From Arminella tubonensis (GTDB taxonomy: Bacteria > Pseudomonadota > Alphaproteobacteria > Rhizobiales > Rhizobiaceae), in assembly GCF_003240585.1 (NCBI RefSeq), contig NZ_PCDP01000076.1, forward strand, positions 62,001-126,000: DNA of 64,000 bases. The letters are read 5' to 3'. The notes below the pieces were generated by a model. That model ran no database searches, was not told the DNA's origin, and saw only the letters and a program-made list of their open reading frames with translations. Positions within the stretch are counted from its first letter, which is position 1; each line of letters starts with the position of its first letter. The translations under genes were made by a program, and so were the position numbers. Positions 44,831 to 53,975 of this stretch are shown piece by piece.

Positions 44831-45946
44831 ATGAGATCTTTGCGCATCAGAATCATCGGCGGCTCCCTTGCCGGACTATTCTCAGCCATCCTTTTGCGTC
44901 GTGATGGTCACGACGTGAAGGTGTATGAGCGCTCCACCGAAGGCTTAGGGGGGCGAGGGGCGGGGCTTGTAGCACAGGAAGATTTGTTCTCGATATTGAG
45001 GCTGCTTGGGCTCGAGCAAGTTGCCGATGTCGGCGTCGTTGCCAAAGAGAGAATATACCTTGATAAAAAAGGCCACATTTTGCAGACGATCTCGATGCCC
45101 CAGATGCAAATATCCTGGGACTACCTCTACAACACTATCGCGTCGCATATAGACCGTGATCATTATTTGCTTGGTCGGCAAGTAACTCATGTTCGAGACG
45201 GCGACGATGGAGTCGAAATATTTTTTGCTGATGGATCGTCGGAAGCTGCAGATCTGGTAATTGGCGCAGATGGAATCGGTTCGGTTGTGCGAAAAAGTCT
45301 TCATCCCAATGCCTATGAAAACAGCTATGCGGGCTACGTAGCATGGCGGGGCTTAATGTCAGAGACTCAGCTCCCGCGCGAGGCGGCCGTACTTCTCAAC
45401 CGTTTTGCCTTCTACGTCACGCCTGGCAACCATGTTCTTGGTTATCTCGTACCCGGACCTAACGGTGAGATGGAAGAGGGGAGCCGTCGCTACAATTGGG
45501 TATGGTACCGAAAGGTTAGCCCCTGGAACCTCGCGGCAGTGTTCACGGCTAGGGATGGAAGACAGAACCAATTTTCTCTTCCGCGCGGGGAGCTGACATT
45601 GGCGCGTCGGGACGAATTGCGTCTTGATGCCACTGAACAGCTGCCGCCCCAGTTCGCCTATGCAGTTAAGGCAGAGGAAACACCGTCGATACAAGGGATT
45701 TTCGACTACGAAGCCCCACGGATGATCGGCAAATCGACTGTATTAGTCGGCGATGCCGCTTTTATAGTCAGGCCGCATACAGCGATGGGAGCATCGAAAG
45801 CTGCAGGCGACGTGATGGTTCTCGCCAATGTGTTAAAAACGTCAGACGATCTATCCGCAGCATTACGCCAGTTCGAACAGGATCGCATTGGGGTCGGTCG
45901 TCAAATAGCGGCCTACGGTCGCCGTCTAGGTGGGAACGTGATCTAG
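44831..45946 (+). CDS. FAD-dependent monooxygenase, paralogue of the 36.0-37.3 kb enzyme
   Basis: 371 residues from the ATG at 44831, which has GGGGGAAG ahead; a longer frame begins inside the MFS gene. Motifs: IIGGSLAGLFSAILLRRDG, GRGAGLV, LVIGADGIGSVVR, VLVGDAAFIVRPHTAMG. Several segments align directly with the 36-37 kb monooxygenase (YAGYVAWRGL, WVWYRK, ARPH/VRPH). It lacks that enzyme's C-terminal extension. Likely substrate is again a small hydroxylated aromatic or heteroaromatic. Confidence 0.88.
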   Translation: MRSLRIRIIGGSLAGLFSAILLRRDGHDVKVYERSTEGLGGRGAGLVAQEDLFSILRLLGLEQVADVGVVAKERIYLDKKGHILQTISMPQMQISWDYLYNTIASHIDRDHYLLGRQVTHVRDGDDGVEIFFADGSSEAADLVIGADGIGSVVRKSLHPNAYENSYAGYVAWRGLMSETQLPREAAVLLNRFAFYVTPGNHVLGYLVPGPNGEMEEGSRRYNWVWYRKVSPWNLAAVFTARDGRQNQFSLPRGELTLARRDELRLDATEQLPPQFAYAVKAEETPSIQGIFDYEAPRMIGKSTVLVGDAAFIVRPHTAMGASKAAGDVMVLANVLKTSDDLSAALRQFEQDRIGVGRQIAAYGRRLGGNVI

Positions 45947-46274
45947 CACCCACCAAGGCGGGTTTGTTCCCTCCCGTCCGAGGCATGCGTAGTTGTAGCA
46001 AAGGTACATCGCTGTTTTCACGGCGAAATATCCACGCACAGGTAAAAAATACAAGATCGACCCGGCTCCAAACAATACTCTCGGACATGATCGGCTTCCA
46101 TGCGACCAGCCGAAAAACCGCGTCATGCTCACTCCAAGGTTAGCAAGTCGTGGGGGTCTGGGGATCCATGGGTCCTGGTCTTAGCTGACCGACATCCTCG
46201 CCGCCGATCGCCTCTGCGGCGTCCGAGTGACCGACGTGCAAACATGCCCAGCGTGATGGGCGAAGGAAAGCAAT
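45947..46274. other. Intergenic, 328 bases, nothing recognised
   Basis: Short frames occur on both strands but none resembles a known protein and none has a good ribosome site. It probably holds the promoter of the downstream Old Yellow Enzyme gene. Confidence 0.4.
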
Positions 46275-47414
46275 ATGGAAACGAATCTGTTTAGTCCCTT
46301 GGAATTGGCGGGCATAAATCTGCCAACTCGTATCGTGATGGCACCGCTTACGCGCTCTCGAGCTGCCCAGCCAGGTAATGTGCCCAGTGCGTTGAACGTT
46401 GAATACTATCGTCAACGTGCCAGTGCCGCATTGATAATCACCGAAGCCACCCAAATATCTCAGCAGGGGCAAGGCTACGCGTGGACACCCGGAATATACA
46501 CGCCGGAACAAATTGCCGGATGGTCAGCCGTCAGTGAAGCGGTTCACCTGGAGGGTGGAAGAATATTCCTTCAGCTTTGGCACGTGGGCCGCGTCTCGCA
46601 CCCGAGCTTCCAGCCGAATGGGGGATTGCCGGTGGCTCCGACCGCGATGCCTGTCCCGGGAAAAACATTTATAGTGGACGAGAACGGGCAAGGAATCTGG
46701 ACGGACGTTCCAGTACCACAAGAACTCACTGTCGAAGCCATTCAGCAGATCATCGCCGATTATGTTAAGGCGGCACGCAATGCGATAGAGGCTGGCATGG
46801 ACGGTGTGGAAATACACGCTGGCAACGGCTACCTGCTGGATCAGTTCATCAACAGCCACAGCAATCATCGTCGCGATGATTATGGTGGTTCGATTCAGAG
46901 CCGGGCTCGCTTTCTTCTGGAAGTAACCGACGCCATCTCTGCGGCTATAGGATCGCGCAGAGTGGGCGTTCGGCTCACTCCCATGGGCCGGTTCATGGGG
47001 ATGGGAGACGAGACACCTGAACAAACATTCGGCTATATAGCTGAGGAGCTCGATAAACGTCATCTCGCCTACTTGCACCTGGTCGAGCCAGAAATTATTG
47101 GCACCGTCTTGGATGAAAATTTTGATCCCCGGTGGGGAGCGATCATGAAGCTCCTAAGGGATCGGTTCAAAGGCACAATGATACTCGCCGGAGGCTATGA
47201 CTACCACAAGGCGGAAGCCGCCATTGCCGCGGGGCGAGGGGACCTCATTGCTTTCGGCAGGCCTTTTATTTCGAATCCCGATCTGCCCGAACGCCTGAGA
47301 ACCGGTTCGCCTCTGAACGCACCAGACGTCTCGACATTTTTCGGTGGAGACTTCCAAGGTTACACTGACTATCCATCCTTTTCTCCAGTCAAGGGCGTAC
47401 TTAGCGATGATTGA
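46275..47414 (+). CDS. nemA: Old Yellow Enzyme, N-ethylmaleimide-reductase (NemA) type
   Basis: FMN ene-reductase of 379 residues for maleimides, nitro-esters, quinones and enals. Marks: APLTRSRAAQPGNVPSALNVEYYRQRA (classical OYE loop), QLWHVGRVSH, HAGNGYLLDQFINSHSNHR with the His and Asn substrate ligands, and DDYGGSIQSRARF. AAGGAA precedes the ATG. It belongs to a different OYE class from the enzyme at 32.4 kb, so the two are not a recent duplication. An AraC gene follows. Confidence 0.9.
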   Translation: METNLFSPLELAGINLPTRIVMAPLTRSRAAQPGNVPSALNVEYYRQRASAALIITEATQISQQGQGYAWTPGIYTPEQIAGWSAVSEAVHLEGGRIFLQLWHVGRVSHPSFQPNGGLPVAPTAMPVPGKTFIVDENGQGIWTDVPVPQELTVEAIQQIIADYVKAARNAIEAGMDGVEIHAGNGYLLDQFINSHSNHRRDDYGGSIQSRARFLLEVTDAISAAIGSRRVGVRLTPMGRFMGMGDETPEQTFGYIAEELDKRHLAYLHLVEPEIIGTVLDENFDPRWGAIMKLLRDRFKGTMILAGGYDYHKAEAAIAAGRGDLIAFGRPFISNPDLPERLRTGSPLNAPDVSTFFGGDFQGYTDYPSFSPVKGVLSDD

Positions 47415-47601
47415 TATCGAAAGGCTAAACGGGCAGTGCTAAGAGAATTCTGACGCTCAGTACAAAGTTCGACGACGACAAAATCAGATCAATGAATTCA
47501 AATCACAATAGCTAGTCATCGGTGAGCAATGGCGAACCGGGGATGGGTGATATAGTGTTCCAACCTTTACCAAAATCGACACTCCTGATGAGGGGCGCGG
47601 T

Positions 47602-48504
47602 GTGACCGTTAACAATGAAGAGCCGAACCTATCAATTGAACGAGACCGATTTGGTTGCTCCGTCTCGGATCTGCATAACTCTGCTTCAATTTCAGGCGGT
47701 CAAATAAGATTTCATCACATGATGTCAGCCTCATCAGGCACCAGGCAAATTGTTGCATCGCCCACCGGTGGTGGTTTTCTTATAGGCATTTCCATGGCCG
47801 GAGCTCACAAGCGGCGGATTTTCAGCGAGCATCACACAACTGAATACGAATTTGCGGAAAATTCGATGTATATTCGTGATCAATCCGAGGCTTATAAGGC
47901 CGACGCGAGTGGAAGCTTTAACTTCGTTCTAATGGAACTACCCCTTCCTGCGTTCGATCAAATTGCCGACGGTTTAGAAATTCCCAGGACGACGAGCCTG
48001 TCGCAAGTGACAGCGTTGCCGGACCCCGCGCTGGGGGGACTTGTGCGGGCATTATTTTCTACCGCGGGCGACCAGATTCAGAAGAGCTTCCTGTTTGTCG
48101 ACCAGCTATCGGTAGCAATCGGCATGCACCTCCTGCGCAATTATGGCAACGGCCATCCCGCCACCGAGCTCAAGAGGCGGCCGCTGTCGCCAAAATATGA
48201 AGCGGTTGCGAAGGAAATGCTGTTAACCAGGCTAACGGGCGACATATCTATCGGCGAAGTTGCGTCGGAATGTCGTCTTCCCTTAGCGACGTTTCTGCAA
48301 GCTTTTCGCGACACAACAGGAAAGACGCCAAACCAGTGGTTGATGCTGCAGAGAATTGAGAAGGCGCGGCATTTGCTTCGCGACTCCCACATTTCATTAA
48401 GCGAAATCGCGAGGCTATGCGGATTTGCTGATCAAAGTCACTTCTCCCGCGCGTTTTCCGCGGCAACCGGCACCACCCCAAGCCACTGGCGTCGGAGTGT
48501 TTAG
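47602..48504 (+). CDS. AraC-family regulator
   Basis: 300 residues from a GTG at 47602 preceded by GAGGGG. The N-terminal half is a sensor domain of the AraC_binding_2 type; the C-terminal HTH pair is ISIGEVASECRLPLATFLQAF and SLSEIARLCGFADQSHFSRAF, ending in GTTPSHWRRS. Downstream of the NemA-type enzyme on the same strand, which it may control. Convergent with moaA. Confidence 0.9.
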   Translation: MTVNNEEPNLSIERDRFGCSVSDLHNSASISGGQIRFHHMMSASSGTRQIVASPTGGGFLIGISMAGAHKRRIFSEHHTTEYEFAENSMYIRDQSEAYKADASGSFNFVLMELPLPAFDQIADGLEIPRTTSLSQVTALPDPALGGLVRALFSTAGDQIQKSFLFVDQLSVAIGMHLLRNYGNGHPATELKRRPLSPKYEAVAKEMLLTRLTGDISIGEVASECRLPLATFLQAFRDTTGKTPNQWLMLQRIEKARHLLRDSHISLSEIARLCGFADQSHFSRAFSAATGTTPSHWRRSV

Positions 48505-48559
48505 CTGTCATCGATGCTGGGGTTTGCCAACCGTCCTGAAATGATCGGTTTTGGGGCGG

Positions 48560-49585
48560 CTATCCGCCGGTTGCACTCATGTGACGGGCGATAATCGACC
48601 GATTGTGTGAACGATCAATGATGAAATCATGACCCCGTGGCTTGCGTAAGATGGCGTCGTCAATCGCGGAATTTAATGTGATGTCGTCGAGCGATGAGCG
48701 AAGGGATTTTCGTAGATCCGCCGCGTCATTTTGTCCAAGGCACATGAAAAGCTTTCCAGCACAGCTTAATCTAACGCGGTTACAGCTTTCGCAGAAATTA
48801 TGCGTCATCGGCGTAATGAACCCAAGTCGACCGGCTGTCTCCGATACCCGGAAATACCGCGCCGGTCCACCTGTCTTGTGGGCGATCTCTGTGAGCGTAA
48901 ATTGCTTTTCCAGATCTGCCCGCAGCTTTGAAAGTGGCAGATACTGACTGGTGCGGTCGTCATCCACGTCACCCATTGGCATGGTCTCTATGACTGTCAG
49001 ATCCATGTTTCTCGCATGAGCATATCGGAGCATATCGGGAATTTCGTCCTCATTGTCATTCTTCAACGCAACGACATTGAGTTTGACTGAAAGACCTGCG
49101 TCTTGTGCAGCCTCGATGCCCCTCATGACCTTATCAAAATCGCCCCAGCGCGTGATTCTGCGGAATTTTTCCGGGTCGAGTGTGTCAAGTGAGACATTGA
49201 TCCGGCGAACGCCACATTCATAAAGTTCGTTGGCATAGCGAGAGAGCTGCGATCCGTTTGTCGTCATCGTCACCTCGTCGAGCCCGTTGCCGATCTTGCT
49301 ACCCAGCTCGCGGACAAGCACCATGATGTCCTTCCGCACAAGCGGCTCGCCGCCAGTCAGACGGATCCGCCGCACGCCCTTTTGAATGAAGGCGAAGCAC
49401 AGACGTCTCAATTCGTCGAGCGTAAGCAAATCCTTGCTCGGCAGAAAGGTCATTTTCTCTGGCATGCAGTAGCGACAGCGGAAATCACAGCGGTCCGTAA
49501 CAGACACACGGAGATAGCTCACAAACCTCCCAAATGGGTCGATCATTGGCGCTGCCTGACTATCTTGCTCTCCTTCGACAACCAT
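48560..49585 (-). CDS. moaA: GTP 3',8-cyclase MoaA (molybdenum cofactor synthesis)
   Basis: Radical SAM enzyme, first step of molybdopterin synthesis; 341 residues. The SAM cluster cysteines are in CDFRCRYC (CX3CX2C) and the C-terminal substrate cluster in CESCNRVRLSCAGKLFMC (CX2CX13C). The conserved C-terminal Gly-Gly (ATGG) is present. It stands alone here without moaC or other moa genes, so it may be a second copy serving the molybdenum hydroxylase in this window. Confidence 0.95.
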   Translation of the reverse strand: MVVEGEQDSQAAPMIDPFGRFVSYLRVSVTDRCDFRCRYCMPEKMTFLPSKDLLTLDELRRLCFAFIQKGVRRIRLTGGEPLVRKDIMVLVRELGSKIGNGLDEVTMTTNGSQLSRYANELYECGVRRINVSLDTLDPEKFRRITRWGDFDKVMRGIEAAQDAGLSVKLNVVALKNDNEDEIPDMLRYAHARNMDLTVIETMPMGDVDDDRTSQYLPLSKLRADLEKQFTLTEIAHKTGGPARYFRVSETAGRLGFITPMTHNFCESCNRVRLSCAGKLFMCLGQNDAADLRKSLRSSLDDITLNSAIDDAILRKPRGHDFIIDRSHNRSIIARHMSATGG

Positions 49586-49659
49586 AGTGATCCTTGCCTT
49601 CTACGATGATTTGGTGACCTAAAGCAGTCGTAAGTTTCGAATTTGCATGCCGTTATTTG

Positions 49660-49965
49660 CTAATAGTATCGAGGGATAGGGCCGACTTGTTTGGTTTGGT
49701 TGGGGAGGTCAATCATAGTCTCGTCGACGTAGCACCAACCCCATCCCTCTGGGGGATCATATCCTTCAATGATCGGATGACGGGTTTTGTGAAAATGGGA
49801 TGTTGCGTGCTTTCCAATGGATTGATCACAGCATCCCACGTGCCCGCACTCCCTGCAGAGCCGCAAATGAAACCATTCCTGGCCAATTGCGAGGCACTCT
49901 TCACACCCCTTGGCGCTTGGATGTACGGATCGGATGGTGCTGACATGGCTGCATTGGTAGGTCAT
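49660..49965 (-). CDS. UBP-type zinc-finger protein
   Basis: 101 residues, essentially one ZnF-UBP domain. Zinc-ligand residues: CSH near the start, GCEEC, RLCRECGHVGCCD and HATSHFHKTRHPI. In eukaryotes this fold binds free ubiquitin C-termini; bacterial stand-alone versions have no established function. AAGGA lies 5 bases before the ATG. It is downstream of the partnerless sensor kinase (208 bases) and has its own ATAC-N4-GTGT dyad upstream. Confidence 0.9.
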   Translation of the reverse strand: MTYQCSHVSTIRSVHPSAKGCEECLAIGQEWFHLRLCRECGHVGCCDQSIGKHATSHFHKTRHPIIEGYDPPEGWGWCYVDETMIDLPNQTKQVGPIPRYY

Positions 49966-50047
49966 GAGCGTCCTTGCTTGGCGCTCTTAAAGAAACGAGA
50001 CGCCATTATGTTGCCGCATAGGATAGACAGCAACAGAGCGCCAGTCC

Positions 50048-50065
50048 GCAACTATACGAAGGTGT
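50048..50065. promoter_or_regulatory. Near-dyad CTATAC-GAAG-GTGT upstream of UBP gene
   Basis: ATAC-GAAG-GTGT, one base off the perfect dyad. The first 16 bases (GCAACTATACGAAGGT) are identical to the site at 31551-31566. It lies 89 bases before the UBP gene start on the minus strand. Confidence 0.5.
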
Positions 50066-50172
50066 TGCACGGCCAGGTCACGTCCAGTCGCACGAAGTCC
50101 AAGCGTTCATGCAACATCAATCTTCAGCGCCGACTCTAAAAGACCCGCTTGAGGGAGCGCAGAGATGCGTGC

Positions 50173-51816
50173 TCAAGAATCACGTACTTCTTCGTAGTTT
50201 GCCTTGTTTGCGTTTTCGTTTGGGATGCCTTCAATCGGTATCAATATCTCAAAGACTGCGCCGCATTCGGGATGATTTGCGGCAGTAAGCTGTCCTCCCC
50301 GGGCCTCCATGATGCTGCGACATAGAGATAGTCCTAAACCCATGCCGGTGGGCTTCGTGGTATGGAACGCATCAAAAATCTTTTCCATTGGCTCTTCCCT
50401 TATCCCGGGTCCAAAATCGCGAACACTCACGTTGACGAAGCGGTCGTCTTGATGATCAAGTGTAATGATCAGTCTTTTCAACGGGCTATGCGACATCGCT
50501 TGACGCGCATTGGTAATCAGGTTGATCAAGACTTGCTGAAGTTCGATGTGAACGGCTTTGACCCAACAGCCAGATGTCCTGTCTTGAATGACAATCTCGA
50601 TGTCGTCCTGAAGAAGGTCATGCTCCAAGAGAATCTGAGTGTCTTTGATAAGGCGGGAGAGTTCGACGGGTTGGAGTAAAGGGGCCTTATTCAAAAGCAT
50701 CATTCGAGTGTTTTTGACAATCAGACTTGCGCGTTCTCCATTTTGGACGAGCCTTTCGGCTGCTCGCTTGACAGCATCCAGCTGCGGAGGGGTGTGGGCA
50801 AGCCACCGCAACAGGATTTGGGCATTCAGGATTATGGCCCCCAAGGGCTGGCTTAATTCGTGCGAGAGAGAAGCTGATAGCACTCCCACGGTTGCCGCCC
50901 GGGATGCCTGGAAAAGTTCAGTTCTCGTTTCCAAAAGCGAGCTTTTGAATGATCCGCATTCGGCGATTTCGGCGATGTCCATCACAACCCTTTTGAAGCC
51001 TTTAGGGGTTTCCGGAAAGCAAATGCGGAACACCGCGGGCTTTGCCTCTCCCACAGCGGTCAGGAGTGTGCCATTGCATTCAAAGCGAGTTAAACCAGAG
51101 AAAATGGCGTTCAAGATTTCAACAAAGGTCTCCTCGTCTTCTCGGGCCTGTTGGTGAAAGGGCTCGGAATGGGATCGCTCTCCGGAGACAGCGAGCGCCT
51201 CTCGGTTCGCGGCCGTCCTGCGTGCGCAATTTCGGTATTCTCGCAAAATGCTTGGATCGCTTCTCAGGTAAGCCCTCAAATCGGAAAGTCCATCGACTTC
51301 CAGTTCGTGTAGCCTCTGCTTCAGAACGGAATAGTCGTATTCCCAAAGCGCCGTACGGCTGTCACTGAATATTGCCTTATACCTCCCCTCGCTTCTCAAG
51401 AGATCGGAAGAGCATTCAACAAGCGCCTCTCGAGCTCCTGCATTCCTGACGAGTAGCCACAAGACAGATGTGAGAGCAGACAGGGACACACCTAAACTAG
51501 TGAGCTCTGCGATAGCGCCCATGGATCCATACGAATAGCATTTTGAGATGATGGCCAACGAAGCGCACACTAGCCCGCTCAAGATAATACGCCGGTTGCT
51601 CGCTGCCTCGTTGAACAGCGCCAAGACTGCGGCGTAGAGGACTGCGATGGGAACGGTGCTATGGATAAAGGTGTCAGCGAAAAACACGGCGACGCCCAAC
51701 ATTACCGCTGAGCCTCTAATTGCAAGCAAATATGATGGCCGTGTGGAGGTTGGCGTGACTGTTGCGCACATGACATCGCCGTCGAACGGCTGCTGTAGCG
51801 GAATGTTCAGAGTCAT
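50173..51816 (-). CDS. Membrane sensor histidine kinase without adjacent regulator
   Basis: 547 residues, same plan as the kinase at 16.3-17.8 kb: about five N-terminal helices, PAS-like region, then HisKA (SLSHELSQPLGAIILNAQ) and ATPase (LINLITNARQAM, DFGPGI, GMGLGLSLCRS). Many blocks align throughout, including the PAS region and the linker, so the two are true paralogues. No response regulator is encoded next to it; it may feed the FixJ-type regulator at 15.6 kb or the lone receiver. The start at 51816 is tentative. Confidence 0.9.
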   Translation of the reverse strand: MTLNIPLQQPFDGDVMCATVTPTSTRPSYLLAIRGSAVMLGVAVFFADTFIHSTVPIAVLYAAVLALFNEAASNRRIILSGLVCASLAIISKCYSYGSMGAIAELTSLGVSLSALTSVLWLLVRNAGAREALVECSSDLLRSEGRYKAIFSDSRTALWEYDYSVLKQRLHELEVDGLSDLRAYLRSDPSILREYRNCARRTAANREALAVSGERSHSEPFHQQAREDEETFVEILNAIFSGLTRFECNGTLLTAVGEAKPAVFRICFPETPKGFKRVVMDIAEIAECGSFKSSLLETRTELFQASRAATVGVLSASLSHELSQPLGAIILNAQILLRWLAHTPPQLDAVKRAAERLVQNGERASLIVKNTRMMLLNKAPLLQPVELSRLIKDTQILLEHDLLQDDIEIVIQDRTSGCWVKAVHIELQQVLINLITNARQAMSHSPLKRLIITLDHQDDRFVNVSVRDFGPGIREEPMEKIFDAFHTTKPTGMGLGLSLCRSIMEARGGQLTAANHPECGAVFEILIPIEGIPNENANKANYEEVRDS

Positions 51817-52190
51817 GCGGAAGCAACCCTAATTGGCATCACATGTCGGATTGCGAGTCGTCGTTCGAAACCATCGAGAAACCTCTAGTTGAAGGCGATA
51901 GTCTGCTATTGAACGAATTGCTTTCGTTTTGAATAATCCTAAAAATCAGAGGCTGAAGATGGTCAACTCAGCCGAATTGACCGTCAATAGTTGCAAAAGA
52001 CAGTATTTCCGTTCAAGAAACCGAAGTGATTCGGGAGCATAGAGACAGCAGCAATTTCAGCTCCGGTATGACATCTGATTGCCGCGGTTTTGTATTTGCG
52101 CTTCGTTGAGACCTTGCTTAAATTGTTGTCGAAATTGGAAGTTGCTCAATGGCGCTCATTCGTCTTTGAGGGCGCTGCTGGGAGGCTGCT
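51817..52190. other. AT-rich divergent intergenic
   Basis: 374 bases between the partnerless kinase and the truncated AraC gene. No gene recognised. Presumably both promoters; I see no ATAC-N4-GTAT site here. Confidence 0.4.
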
Positions 52191-52826
52191 TTGAATACAT
52201 CGATGGTAGGTAGTGACAGCGTTGGTTCCTATTTTGGATTACCGAATGCTGCCTGTTTTAGTTTTTCTCCGATCTCCGTCGCGCGTTTCTCCGTCACAAG
52301 GCTCAAGAAGGCGGCCTCAATCGATCAGACCTTTACGGTGAAGATTCCGCCGCAAAGCGCCTATTTCCTCATGCTCTATCTGCAGGACACCTATCACTGC
52401 GATATTGACCAGTTCGGTTCGCGAACGCCGGTCCGCTACTACCCAAAGGGGTCGATCTGTCTGGTTGATATTGCGGTCGGCGCATCAATCTGCCTGCATG
52501 CCGACCTGGACGCGCTCGCGTTTCGGTTGCCACGCGCCCTCTTTAACGAGCTCACAAGGTTAGGAAATGAGGCGCAGCTTGATGAACTACAATGCAAACG
52601 CGGACATAGCGACTCGGTCATCAGCAACCTCGGAGTTGCGTTGCTGCAGTTCTTTGAGACAACCTCATCGGATGCCACTTCACCTGATGCATGTCGGCAC
52701 ATTGCGTTGGCTGTTTGCGCCCACCTTATTCATTGCTATGGCAATACTCCGCTTCGCTCAGCAGACCAAATCGGAGTCTTTGACCTCGTTGGCGGAAATA
52801 ACGGCAGCTTTCCGAACAGCGACTAG
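52191..52826 (+). pseudogene. AraC-type sensor domain without the DNA-binding domain
   Basis: 211 residues that match only the N-terminal half of AraC_binding_2 regulators such as those at 47.6 and 53.1 kb (YFLMLYLQDTYHCDIDQFG, PRALFNELTRLG, AVCAHLIHCYGN). The frame stops where the HTH region should start, and no HTH is visible in any frame downstream. The TTG start has GGAGG 5 bases ahead. It may be a degraded regulator, or a functional ligand-binding fragment that interferes with its neighbour. Confidence 0.6.
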
Positions 52827-53093
52827 CGAGCATCCCACGGCGTAAAATTGTCGATCTCCGTCTTTCAAGCGCAGCCAAACTGGCCGCTGGCGATTGGTGA
52901 TAGGCGCAACGGCTTCATATCCGACCAGCTAAATCGGCCGAGTGTGTCGGATAGAGAGTAAAGTCCTGCTGAACTCACGCAATTTATCGCTTGATCAATA
53001 AGTTCATTTGTTGCACACTGCGGTGGTTGTGGGTTTTCAAAATAGCAATTGGGGCGGCGCAATGGTCTGCCTTAAAAGCGTTTGGGAGGCAAA

Positions 53094-53975
53094 GTGACTT
53101 ATCACTCACGGGCGGCGACTACCGACATTATCTCACCAAGAAAAACGTCGATCATGCTCGACAACGTGGTGATAACTCGGCTAACTTCTGATCATCAGGA
53201 TGGTTTGCCAGGCTCTACCATTCCTCTTGCGAATGGGTTTAGCATCACCACGCAACTTGAAGACCTCCGGTTGTTCCAGATTTGGCGTGGAGCCGAGCTA
53301 GCTTTTGAAGGCAGTCACGGCAAGGGCTCGTTGATGATCGCCGATCTTCGCGAGGACTGGGAATGTAAGAACCTTTCCCCATTCGATAGCGTTCATTTTA
53401 CAGTGCCATTGCCGCATTTGGAGTCTTTTGCCAGAGAGTCCGGGCGGGCTAATTTTGAAGGTCTGACTTGTCCTTGCGACGTAGTCGACAATGTGGTTCT
53501 GGGGCTGGCTCAGGCTTTGTTACCGGCGCTCCAAAATCCCGAGAAGTCAAGTAAGCTTTTCTTGGAGCAAATTGTCCTCGCGCTTCTGACGCACCTAATG
53601 CAGACTTATGGCGGCGTGTATTTTCCGACGCGGAAAAAAGGTTTGCTTGCTCCGTGGCAGCAACGCTGCTCGACGGAACTGCTAGCGACCCACATGGAAT
53701 CCCAAGTCTCCATATCGGAGTTGGCACAGGCATGTGAATTGTCGCGAAGCTACTTCGTCAAGGCCTTCAAAGAGACATTTGGACGGACCCCGCATCGCTG
53801 GCTACTAGAACATCGAATATCGTGCGCCAAAGACCTTCTGCGGACGAATGCACCAATTGTTGAGGTCGCCATAAGCTGCGGTTTCGCCGATCAAAGCCAT
53901 TTGACCAGAGTGTTTTCCGATTTCACCGGAGTATCACCAGGAACCTGGCGTCGCCGACACAATGGGCGCTCGTAG
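53094..53975 (+). CDS. AraC-family regulator
   Basis: 293 residues from a GTG at 53094 with GGGAGG 4 bases ahead. An AraC_binding_2 sensor domain occupies the N-terminal half; the C-terminal HTHs are VSISELAQACELSRSYFVKAF and PIVEVAISCGFADQSHLTRVF, with GVSPGTWRRR at the end. No obvious target gene adjoins it; the region downstream is decayed. Confidence 0.9.
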   Translation: MTYHSRAATTDIISPRKTSIMLDNVVITRLTSDHQDGLPGSTIPLANGFSITTQLEDLRLFQIWRGAELAFEGSHGKGSLMIADLREDWECKNLSPFDSVHFTVPLPHLESFARESGRANFEGLTCPCDVVDNVVLGLAQALLPALQNPEKSSKLFLEQIVLALLTHLMQTYGGVYFPTRKKGLLAPWQQRCSTELLATHMESQVSISELAQACELSRSYFVKAFKETFGRTPHRWLLEHRISCAKDLLRTNAPIVEVAISCGFADQSHLTRVFSDFTGVSPGTWRRRHNGRS

